Part shown: piece after piece, positions 1-5,175 of the stretch
Numbering within the stretch: the first letter of the stretch is position 1
Layout: every line of letters starts with the position of its first letter
Assembly (NCBI GenBank): GCA_050122535.1
Contig: JASFIT010000243.1
Coordinates: 1 to 7,247, forward strand
Direction of reading: 5' to 3'
Length of the DNA stretch: 7,247 bases
DNA from: JASFEQ01 sp050122535
GTDB lineage: Bacteria; Desulfobacterota; DSM-4660; Desulfatiglandales; HGW-15
The notes under the pieces: model-generated
Told to the model about the DNA's origin: nothing
The model's database searches: none
Seen by the model: the letters and a program-made list of their open reading frames with translations, nothing else
Made by a program: the position numbers and the translations under genes

Positions 1-104
1 ATTCTTCTGGCATATAGTCTTAAGAACCCCAGATTCTAGGCCCTAATGCGCTTGAAAACCCCCTCGTGGAAGACGTTTCAGCGTAGTGGAGAGCCTCTTT
101 CTGC

Positions 105-133
105 TTGACACATCACTCTGGTTAGGGGATACA
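105..133 (+). promoter_or_regulatory. Possible sigma-70 type promoter
   Basis: A perfect -35 hexamer TTGACA lies at 105-110. With a 17-bp spacer the -10 position is GATACA (128-133), matching the consensus at only three of six positions. If used, it would give tctC a leader of about 250 nt that includes both inverted repeats at 237-279. The weak -10 makes this tentative. Confidence 0.25.
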
Positions 134-236
134 TTATGTAAATTTGCAAAAAAGCAGGAATGTTTTCCAGAAAGGGGGGATGGCAAGACCACTTGTAGCT
201 TCTAACTTGATTGAATGGGAATTTTCTTTTTTGGAA

Positions 237-254
237 GCGGCCAAGCCGCGTTTT
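237..254 (+). terminator. Terminator-like hairpin in the tctC leader
   Basis: GCGGC (237-241) and GCCGC (245-249) form a perfect 5-bp GC stem with a CAA loop. A G and then TTTT (251-254) follow, so on the plus strand it has the shape of a short intrinsic terminator. No gene end is visible just upstream. It could therefore end a transcript from outside the window or act as an attenuator in the tctC leader. The T-run is short and is also part of the next inverted repeat. Confidence 0.4.
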
Positions 255-279
255 ATAAAATCGTGAAACGATTTTATAA
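253..279. repeat. Perfect 12-bp inverted repeat, AT-rich
   Basis: TTATAAAATCGT (253-264) is exactly inverted as ACGATTTTATAA (268-279) around the trinucleotide GAA. It directly abuts the GC hairpin at 237-254 and sits about 110 bp before the tctC start. Such perfect dyad symmetry in a leader could be a regulator binding site or an RNA hairpin. The sequence alone does not tell which. Confidence 0.6.
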
Positions 280-391
280 TTCGATGGGCCACGTTTAAGG
301 AGTTGTGGAAAAGGTATAATTGGCAAAGGCAAGGTCAGAGCTTGGGGGCTTTGACTTGCAAAAGACTAACCTTGTGCAAGGAGGTGTTATC

Positions 392-1405
392 ATGAAAAAG
401 TGTAAGATTTGGAAGGTCTTAACATTTTCTATCGGGCTCGCCCTAGTTACCGCTTTGTTTCTCCCTTCGATTTCCCTGGCCATGGATAAGCCTGGTGGAT
501 TCCCGAACAGGCCAGTTACCATCATCGTTCCTTATGGTGCGGGCGGGGGCTCAGATCAATTGACTCGGGCCATGGCAGTGGCCCTCGAGAAAGTCATCAA
601 GGTTCCAGTCACTGTTGTCAATAAGCCAGGTGGAGGCGGTGTGGCGGGGTTGACCGACTTTTTCGCGGCTCGCCCTGATGGTTACACACTGACGGAACAT
701 ATTGATGACGCGGCGACACTGTATGCTGCAGGGGTCATCAAGGAGAATCCATCCGTGGACTGGTTTCCCATCTGCATCGCGCAGGTGACCTTTAGCCAGA
801 TATATGTGCGGCCTAAGGATGAACGCTTTTCAGACTGGGACTCCTTTATAAAGTACACGAAGGCAAACCCGGGTAAGGTCACGGTGGCCAATGTGGCCCA
901 TCAGGGATCCATGGAACGGGTGACCATGTACCTTTTGGAGCAGCCCCTGGGATTCAAAGTGACACAGGTCAGCTTTGATAAGCCAGCCGAGCGCTACGGA
1001 GCTCTAGTGGGCGGACATGTGGATGCCCTGTTCGAACAGCCGGGAGACGTGCGGGCCTACATCGAATCGAAAGACATGAAGCCCATCCTCACCTTGCTCA
1101 ATGATCGACCCAAGGCCTTTTCAGCCGCCCCATCCATAAAAGACATAGGGCTTAAAATGGAACCGCTCATGAGATTCCGGGGTTTTTTTGCCCGTAAGGG
1201 TGTGCCCCAGGATCGCCTCAAGTATCTCGAGTGGGCCTTTCATGAGGCCTGGCAAAGCGATTCCTTCCAGAAGTTCAACCGCAGCAAATACATGCATTTG
1301 ATCAACAGCTACAGAAATATGGAGGATGGGAAGAAGTTGATCCGGGATGCCATAGCCAGTTATTCAGTCGTTTATAAGGACCTAGGGATAGGCAAGAAGA
1401 AGTAG
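392..1405 (+). CDS. tctC: Tripartite tricarboxylate transporter substrate-binding protein (TctC/BUG family)
   Basis: This is the extracytoplasmic binding protein of a tripartite tricarboxylate transporter. It captures a carboxylate in the periplasm and delivers it to the TctA/TctB membrane complex. I start it at ATG 392 (337 aa), because AAGGAGGTG (378-386) sits just upstream and the protein then opens with a textbook signal peptide: MKKCK, a hydrophobic stretch to about residue 28, and probable cleavage after SLA (residue 30). The frame stays open upstream to a TTG at 320, but those 24 residues lack both a ribosome site and signal character. Family hallmarks are VTIIVPYGAGGGSD (residues 42-55), VVNKPGGGG shortly after, and PDGYTL. 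Length is normal for the family. The ligand cannot be read from sequence; BUG proteins bind many carboxylates and amides. tctB follows after 125 bp, but no tctA is present. Confidence 0.93.
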   Translation: MKKCKIWKVLTFSIGLALVTALFLPSISLAMDKPGGFPNRPVTIIVPYGAGGGSDQLTRAMAVALEKVIKVPVTVVNKPGGGGVAGLTDFFAARPDGYTLTEHIDDAATLYAAGVIKENPSVDWFPICIAQVTFSQIYVRPKDERFSDWDSFIKYTKANPGKVTVANVAHQGSMERVTMYLLEQPLGFKVTQVSFDKPAERYGALVGGHVDALFEQPGDVRAYIESKDMKPILTLLNDRPKAFSAAPSIKDIGLKMEPLMRFRGFFARKGVPQDRLKYLEWAFHEAWQSDSFQKFNRSKYMHLINSYRNMEDGKKLIRDAIASYSVVYKDLGIGKKK

Positions 1406-1438
1406 ATCGGAAGTTTTCAATATCTCCGATCACGTGAT
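1405..1438. repeat. Small inverted repeats just after tctC
   Basis: GATCGGA (1405-1411) pairs with TCCGATC (1425-1431) across a 13-nt loop, starting at the last base of the tctC stop codon. It overlaps ATCACGTGAT (1429-1438), a perfect 10-bp palindrome. No T-run follows, so it is not a standard intrinsic terminator. It may protect the tctC mRNA end or bind a regulator. Confidence 0.4.
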
Positions 1439-1473
1439 GCGATGACCCACAAATTCTATTGACTCGTTATGAG

Positions 1474-1519
1474 ACCCCCACCCTAACCTTCCCCTTCAAG
1501 GGGAGGGCTAGGTGGGGGT
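1474..1519. repeat. Strong GC-rich palindromic repeat between tctC and tctB
   Basis: The arms ACCCCCACC (1474-1482) and GGTGGGGGT (1511-1519) pair over 9 bp. After a small internal mismatch the inner arms CCTTCCCC (1487-1494) and GGGGAGGG (1500-1507) pair over 8 bp with one T-G wobble, around a 5-nt loop. The CCCTAACC...GGGGAGGG style resembles REP-like palindromes scattered between genes in many proteobacteria (recognised from memory). No T-run follows. The 3' arm ends one base before the tctB Shine-Dalgarno (GAGG, 1520-1523). Folding of the mRNA could therefore lower tctB translation relative to tctC, or stabilise the tctC message. Confidence 0.7.
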
Positions 1520-1530
1520 GAGGATAATGG

Positions 1531-2076
1531 ATGCGTAAATCAAGGTCTGGAATCTTCGAGGGGCTTATCTGGATAACGATCGCCTGTGTGGCCTTCGTGC
1601 TCACGTATCAATTCGATGAGCCACTGGCACAGTACCGTTATGGCGCATCTGGATGGCCCAGGACACTCCTCCTCGCCATCGCCGTTTTCGCTGTCATTAA
1701 TGCTCTATGGACCGTTTTTCTGCCACGCAGTCCAGGCGTTGTAGACACGGCCGAAGCACAGATCTCTGATACCCCTTCCGCGCGTCCGGCCACCGGTGCC
1801 TCAGTTTATGTAAAACGTTTAGGGGCCTTTGTTATCCCGCTCCTTTATCTTATTCTGATGCCCCGGGCTGGGTTTTATATTGTAACACCTCTTTTTATAG
1901 GGGGGTACATGGCATTGCTGGGGGAACAGCGATGGGTTCATTTGGTTGGAACAACCATACTCATCTACGTCTTAACCCTCGTCGTATTCACAAGATTGCT
2001 CTATGTACCCCTGCCGGTGGGGACTTGGCCTGGATTTTATGATATAAATTCTTTTTTTGTGGCCCTGATCAAATAG
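1531..2076 (+). CDS. tctB: Tripartite tricarboxylate transporter small membrane subunit (TctB, DUF1468)
   Basis: This is the small integral membrane subunit of the transporter, partner of the large permease TctA and the binding protein TctC. The 181-residue product has hydrophobic segments at about 12-26, 43-64, 97-110, 113-131 and 137-157. That is close to the roughly four-helix layout of the family, with a polar linker at about 65-94. Typical features are the GASGWPR motif (residues 38-44) before the second segment and the C-terminal VPLPVGTWPGFYDIN (159-173). ATG 1531 is preceded by GAGG at 1520-1523. An ATG at 1527 is in another frame. The gene is downstream of tctC behind a strong hairpin. 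The tctA gene that normally follows is missing; repeats begin 18 bp after the stop. Confidence 0.88.
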   Translation: MRKSRSGIFEGLIWITIACVAFVLTYQFDEPLAQYRYGASGWPRTLLLAIAVFAVINALWTVFLPRSPGVVDTAEAQISDTPSARPATGASVYVKRLGAFVIPLLYLILMPRAGFYIVTPLFIGGYMALLGEQRWVHLVGTTILIYVLTLVVFTRLLYVPLPVGTWPGFYDINSFFVALIK

Positions 2077-2093
2077 GAGAGGACCGTGTTAGA

Positions 2094-2139
2094 GTGCCTA
2101 AAATGCCTAAAGTGACTAAAGTGAGCTAAAGTGCCTAAA
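2094..2139. repeat. Five short tandem units of GTGCCTAAA type
   Basis: The units are GTGCCTAAA (2094-2102), ATGCCTAAA (2103-2111), GTGACTAAA (2112-2120), GTGAGCTAAA (2121-2130) and GTGCCTAAA (2131-2139). They begin 18 bp after the tctB stop. I recall similar taaagtgcc arrays between genes in deltaproteobacterial genomes, but cannot confirm it here. The units are 9-10 bp, so the array breaks frame, and no ribosome site is associated. It is best seen as non-coding tandem repeat DNA. Confidence 0.75.
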
Positions 2140-2185
2140 CTAATTACTTTAGATCACTCAAAGCGCATTATGTCGGCCAAGGTAA

Positions 2186-2341
2186 AATCAAGAATTACTA
2201 ACCTGGCCCATCGAAGATCCTGCTATACGGGGAAGGACCAGGGTTTTTACTTCCAAAGAAACACGATTTGTCCTACAAGTGGTCGCAGAAGCCGCGGCCA
2301 TCCGCCATCTAAAACATCTCGATACGCTTTCCTATTCTTAT
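2186..2341 (+). pseudogene. Possible coding remnant cut off by the repeat element
   Basis: One plus-strand frame is open from the stop at 2183-2185 to the stop at 2393-2395. It has protein-like composition in its middle: RVFTSKETRFVLQVVAEA (about 2240-2293), then AAIRHLKHLDTLSYSYEAV running up to the edge of the element at 2342. It has no ATG start and no ribosome site, and its last codons lie in repeat DNA. I do not recognise the family. It could be the tail of a gene damaged by rearrangement, or chance. The overlapping 70-codon frame starting at GTG 2131 begins inside the tandem repeat and looks less protein-like. Nothing else is seen in 2140-2341. Confidence 0.25.
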
Positions 2342-2570
2342 GAGGCTGTCGGAAAACGCCCATCTGCCATTCGACAAGCTCATGGCCCTGAGTAAAACCG
2401 AAGGGCCGTTCGGCAAGCTCACGGCCCTGAGCAAGGTCGAAGGGCTGCGTTACCCTCATCCCTCGTCACTGCGGCGTACTTCTCTGTACGCCTCATTCCT
2501 CGGGATTTCGGAAGCCTTGCATATGGACATTTTCCATCAGCCTCTGAGTACCCGGTTTTTCGACAGTCTC
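2342..2570. mobile_element. MITE-like non-autonomous repeat element
   Basis: The left end GAGGCTGTCGGAAAA (2342-2356) recurs inverted at 2556-2570, where 13 of 15 bases match. It also recurs inverted at an inner site, 2530-2544, again 13 of 15; extended to 28 bp (2342-2369 against 2517-2544) that pair keeps 22 of 28. The outer pair is flanked on both sides by TAT (2339-2341 and 2571-2573), a possible short target duplication of TA type. Inside lie two 39-bp palindromic repeats (2368-2445) and a 7-bp stem GGCGTAC/GTACGCC (2473-2479 and 2486-2492). No transposase is encoded, so movement would need an enzyme supplied elsewhere. The frames crossing it are repeat-derived and not genes. Confidence 0.6.
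2368..2445. repeat. Two tandem copies of a 39-bp palindromic intergenic repeat
   Basis: Copy 1 (2368-2406) and copy 2 (2407-2445) abut directly and agree at 32 of 39 positions. Each begins with a TTCG.CAAGCTCA half and ends with a CCCTGAG....CGAAGGGC half, so each can fold with TTCG/CGAA and GCTCA/TGAGC pairing. This is the TTCGACAAGCTCA family of repeats that I know from many bacterial intergenic regions and that yields false peptides such as GKLTALSKVEG. Both copies lie inside the larger inverted-repeat element. Confidence 0.8.
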
Positions 2571-2705
2571 TATAACATACGTCAATATTTGATTCTGTTT
2601 AGTGTAAAATTCATTAACCGTACTATCCCCTAAGGGATATGCAGATGTAAATACGTTTTACGAATAGGCGCTTGGCTGCCAAGACAAGTATAGGCGAGGT
2701 GAAAA
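2571..2705 (+). promoter_or_regulatory. Upstream region of the LUD-glm genes
   Basis: These 135 bp precede four tightly spaced plus-strand genes and should hold their promoter unless they are read from upstream. Small dyads are visible: ATCCC/GGGAT (2625-2638), GTAAA/TTTAC (2647-2661) and CTTGG/CCAAG (2671-2683). They could be operator half-sites. No clear -35/-10 pair with good spacing is seen, and no cobalamin riboswitch is recognised. GAGG at 2696-2699 is the ribosome site for the LUD gene. Confidence 0.4.
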
Positions 2706-3314
2706 ATGGATGAGCTTTTGGATATATTACAAAAGAATGGTATGGATGCCTCTTTTGTTCCCACAGGGGAACAGGCCCGGGCCAAGGTTCTGGACATGAT
2801 TCCAACGAATGCTAGAGTGGGGATTGGCGGTTCCATCACGATTAGACAACTGGGGCTGATAAAGGCATTACGTGATCGAGGTAATGAAGTATATGACCAT
2901 TGGGAATCCGGGTTGAGTAAGGATGAGAGGTTGGTAGTGGCGAAAAAACACGTAACTGCCGATTACTTCGTTTCCAGTTCTAATGCGTTGACAATGGATG
3001 GAAAGCTTGTGAACACAGACAACACGGGGAACAGGGTTTCTGCTTTGGTCTTTGGTCCACAACATGTTATCGTGGTCCTTGGCACGAACAAGATTGTAGA
3101 GACTGTGGAGGAGGGGATAAAGAGGATAAAAGAGACAGCCGCCCCCCTAAATTGCCAAAGGAGGAAAGACGATACCCCCTGCGCCAAGGGAAGCGATTGT
3201 CCAGACTGTAATAGCCCGGACAGGTTATGCCGTGTGACATCCATTATTGAGAAAAAAACCAAAGGCATAGGGACATTGTCTGTCATTATCGTGAGGGAAG
3301 AATTGGGATATTGA
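2706..3314 (+). CDS. LUD domain protein (DUF162, LutC/YkgG family)
   Basis: This 202-residue protein belongs to the LUD family, whose best-known members LutB and LutC take part in lactate oxidation. The exact role of short stand-alone members is not established. Visible hallmarks are ARVGIGGSITIRQLG (residues 36-50), the core stretch YFVSSSNALTMDGKLVNTD (87-105) with GNR at 108-110, and the C-terminal cysteine cluster C159-x5-C165-x2-C168-x6-C175 in TPCAKGSDCPDCNSPDRLC. Cys150 lies just before the cluster. The cluster could bind a metal or Fe-S centre; this is inference. Length and motifs fit the roughly 210-residue LUD subgroup. ATG 2706 has GAGG six bases upstream. It precedes glmS by 33 bp and so probably heads the mutase transcript, which hints at a shared pathway, perhaps as a redox or accessory protein. 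It is soluble, with no signal peptide. Confidence 0.85.
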   Translation: MDELLDILQKNGMDASFVPTGEQARAKVLDMIPTNARVGIGGSITIRQLGLIKALRDRGNEVYDHWESGLSKDERLVVAKKHVTADYFVSSSNALTMDGKLVNTDNTGNRVSALVFGPQHVIVVLGTNKIVETVEEGIKRIKETAAPLNCQRRKDDTPCAKGSDCPDCNSPDRLCRVTSIIEKKTKGIGTLSVIIVREELGY

Positions 3315-3347
3315 GATATCTCTTGATTCGATTGGAAAGGTAAAGCC

Positions 3348-3770
3348 ATGGAACAGAAGACGGTTATATTAGGCGTCCTGGGAGTGGATGCCCACGTGGT
3401 TGGCAACAAAATCATGGAATATGCCTTGCAGAAAGAGGGCTTCAAAGTGGTTAACCTGGGCGTATTTGTTACCCAGGAGGAGTTCATCAAGGCAGCCATT
3501 GAGACGAACGCGGATGCCATTTTGGTGGGCACACTGTGTGGCCATGGCGAGCTGGATTGTAGGGGCTTCCGGGATAGCTGCATAGAGGCAGGCAAAGGAG
3601 ACATTCATCTGGTCGTTGGCGGAAACCTCGTCGTGGGCAAACAGGACTGGGAGGAGGTGGAGCAGAAATTCAAGCAGATGGCTTTCAACCGTGTCTACCC
3701 ACCTGGAATCTCCCCAAAAGTCGTGGCAGATGAATTAAAATTGGACTTGGGAATAAAGGACCATGGATAA
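3348..3770 (+). CDS. glmS: Glutamate mutase-type B12-binding subunit S (sigma)
   Basis: This small subunit of a glutamate (methylaspartate) mutase-type enzyme holds adenosylcobalamin base-off/His-on and docks on the E subunit. It has 140 residues against about 137 in the clostridial protein. The B12 motif is clear: Asp14-x-His16-x-x-Gly19 in DAHVVG, where His16 should ligate cobalt; a GHGELDCRG loop (65-73); and VVGGNLVVGKQDW (89-101) carrying the GG pair. The spacing is exact (41 residues from Gly19 to position 61, 27 from Leu63 to Gly91). The middle signature, normally SxL (61-63), is GTL here, so the Ser that lines the cobalamin tail pocket is Gly; position 64, usually Tyr in glutamate mutase, is Cys. 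AAAGG at 3336-3340 serves ATG 3348. The stop overlaps the glmL start by 8 bp, giving translational coupling. The reaction is expected to be a 1,2-skeleton rearrangement; the true substrate is open (see glmE). Confidence 0.92.
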   Translation: MEQKTVILGVLGVDAHVVGNKIMEYALQKEGFKVVNLGVFVTQEEFIKAAIETNADAILVGTLCGHGELDCRGFRDSCIEAGKGDIHLVVGGNLVVGKQDWEEVEQKFKQMAFNRVYPPGISPKVVADELKLDLGIKDHG

Positions 3771-5160
3771 GACAACCAACCATGGTCTTTTCATTGATTT
3801 TGGGAGCACTTTTACAAAGCTCATATTAATAGATTTGGATGCGGAGCGTATTGTCAGCAGAACACAAAGTCCATCCACAGTGGATACGGATATCATGGTG
3901 GGACTCAACACGGCTCTGGACCAACTCAACAAATCACAAGGCCAAGAGCTCACCTTTCGACACAAATTAGCCTGCAGCAGTGCGGCAGGAGGTTTGAGGA
4001 TGGTGACGATTGGGTTGGTCCCGGAACTCACTGTGGAAGCAGGAAAGAGGGCGGCATTGGGTGCAGGCGCAAAGGTGGTGGGCGTCTATTCTTACCAGCT
4101 GACAAAAAAAGAAGTCCGGGAGCTGGAGACCACAGCGCCTGATATTATTCTGCTGGCCGGAGGAACAGATGGTGGGGACCGAGAAACCATTTTGAAAAAT
4201 GCGACAAGCCTCAGCCGCTGCAACCTTCACTGTCCCATCGTTGTGGCGGGCAACAAGGTGGCGTCAGACGACATTCAAGTTATTCTGGACTCTGGAAACA
4301 AGGATTATGTCATCACGGACAATGTCTTGCCTGAAATAGGCGTTTTACAGGTTGACAAGGTCCGTTCCATCATCAGAGAGGTCTTTATTAACCGGATCAT
4401 TGAATCCAAGGGCTTGAAAAACGCAGAACAATTTGTGGACGGGATACTGATGCCCACCCCCACCGCGGTCCTCACCGCTGCAAGGCTGCTTTCCCAAGGA
4501 ACAGATAAGGAAGAGGGCCTCGGGGAACTGGTGATTTTAGACATTGGAGGGGCCACCACGGATGTCCACTCCATTGGATGGGGCGAACCGACCGAATCTG
4601 GGGTGGTACAAAAGGGTTTGCCTGAGCCCTTTGTAAAGAGGACCGTGGAAGGGGATCTGGGCATGCGCTATAATGCCTCGTCCATCCTTCATGCCGTTGG
4701 AGAAGAACACTTCAGGAGAGAACTGGGGAATTCAAATCTTAATGTGGAAAATGAAGTGGGTCAGCTCTCCCAATTTACAGATCGCCTGCCAGAATCCTCA
4801 ACAGAATGGAGACTGGATGCCGAGTTGGCTCGCACCGCAGCCCGGTTGGCCATGGAAAGGCACGCCGGTACCATCGAGCCCACATACGGGCCCCAAGGCC
4901 AAATTCTCATTCAGTACGGAAAGGACTTGACAGGCATAAAAGTCGTCATTGGCACGGGTGGGCCGTTGGTGTTTAGTCCTGCCCCTGAGAGCATCCTGGA
5001 GGCATCAGTTTTTGCTGAATCAAACCCCTTTTCTCTTAAACCTAAAACACCCAGCTTTTACCTGGACCAGGAGTATCTTTTGTATGCCATTGGTCTCATG
5101 TCAGAAATCGAGCCTGAGAAGGCATTGAAGGTGGCAAAAAAGCATCTGACAAAAATTTAG
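3763..5160 (+). CDS. glmL: Mutase-activating ATPase GlmL/MutL (ASKHA fold)
   Basis: GlmL/MutL proteins are encoded with glutamate mutase and are thought to act as ATP-dependent reactivators that exchange damaged cobalamin. The 465-residue product has the family's usual length and the ASKHA nucleotide-binding marks: phosphate-1 loop FIDFGSTFTK (10-19), the family signature ILLAGGTDGGDRETI (129-143), phosphate-2 DIGGATTDVHS (260-270), VKRTVEGDLGMRYNA (291-305), and adenosine-type VIGTGGPLVF (395-404). Cytoplasmic, with no membrane segment. ATG 3763 lies inside the end of glmS (8-bp overlap) with AAGGA at 3756-3760, so its translation is probably coupled to glmS. glmE follows after 15 bp. The order S-L-E matches the clostridial mut/glm cluster. 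Nothing looks truncated. Because the partner subunits are unusual, this activator probably serves that mutase, whatever its substrate. Confidence 0.92.
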   Translation: MDKTTNHGLFIDFGSTFTKLILIDLDAERIVSRTQSPSTVDTDIMVGLNTALDQLNKSQGQELTFRHKLACSSAAGGLRMVTIGLVPELTVEAGKRAALGAGAKVVGVYSYQLTKKEVRELETTAPDIILLAGGTDGGDRETILKNATSLSRCNLHCPIVVAGNKVASDDIQVILDSGNKDYVITDNVLPEIGVLQVDKVRSIIREVFINRIIESKGLKNAEQFVDGILMPTPTAVLTAARLLSQGTDKEEGLGELVILDIGGATTDVHSIGWGEPTESGVVQKGLPEPFVKRTVEGDLGMRYNASSILHAVGEEHFRRELGNSNLNVENEVGQLSQFTDRLPESSTEWRLDAELARTAARLAMERHAGTIEPTYGPQGQILIQYGKDLTGIKVVIGTGGPLVFSPAPESILEASVFAESNPFSLKPKTPSFYLDQEYLLYAIGLMSEIEPEKALKVAKKHLTKI

Positions 5161-5175
5161 AGGAGCGCTTGGAAA

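Larger units (their letters stand above)
1..391. other. Leader region without a convincing gene
   Basis: No reading frame here resembles a protein. The 84-codon minus-strand frame at 78-332 has no ribosome binding site and no recognisable composition. The end of an upstream gene cannot be identified. What the stretch holds is listed separately: a weak promoter candidate near 105-133, a terminator-like hairpin at 237-254, a perfect inverted repeat at 253-279, and the ribosome binding site of tctC at 378-386. A TATAAT hexamer at 315-320 has no good -35 partner at normal spacing. The length and structure of the leader suggest control of the transport genes, but no known riboswitch class is recognised. 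Confidence 0.5.

Noticed and set aside
343..360. Sigma-54 promoter (GG...TTGCA) before tctC
   Set aside because: The GC of TTGCA and a GG pair have the right 12-bp offset, but the upstream element is just a run of G and lacks TGGCAC. Too weak to call.
320..391. Extension of tctC to the upstream TTG at 320
   Set aside because: No ribosome site precedes it and the 24 added residues would bury the signal peptide. ATG 392 has a strong AAGGAGGTG and an immediate signal sequence.
2131..2633. Small reading frames starting at 2131 and 2340
   Set aside because: They start in or run through tandem and palindromic repeats, have no ribosome sites, and give the known false peptides of the CAAGCTCA repeat family.
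2571..2705. Cobalamin riboswitch before the B12-dependent mutase genes
   Set aside because: No B12-box-like conserved core could be recognised, and the region is short for a full cobalamin riboswitch.
2963..3604. Long minus-strand frame opposite the LUD and glmS genes
   Set aside because: It lies entirely antisense to two well-supported genes and the junction between them, and its product resembles no family I know.
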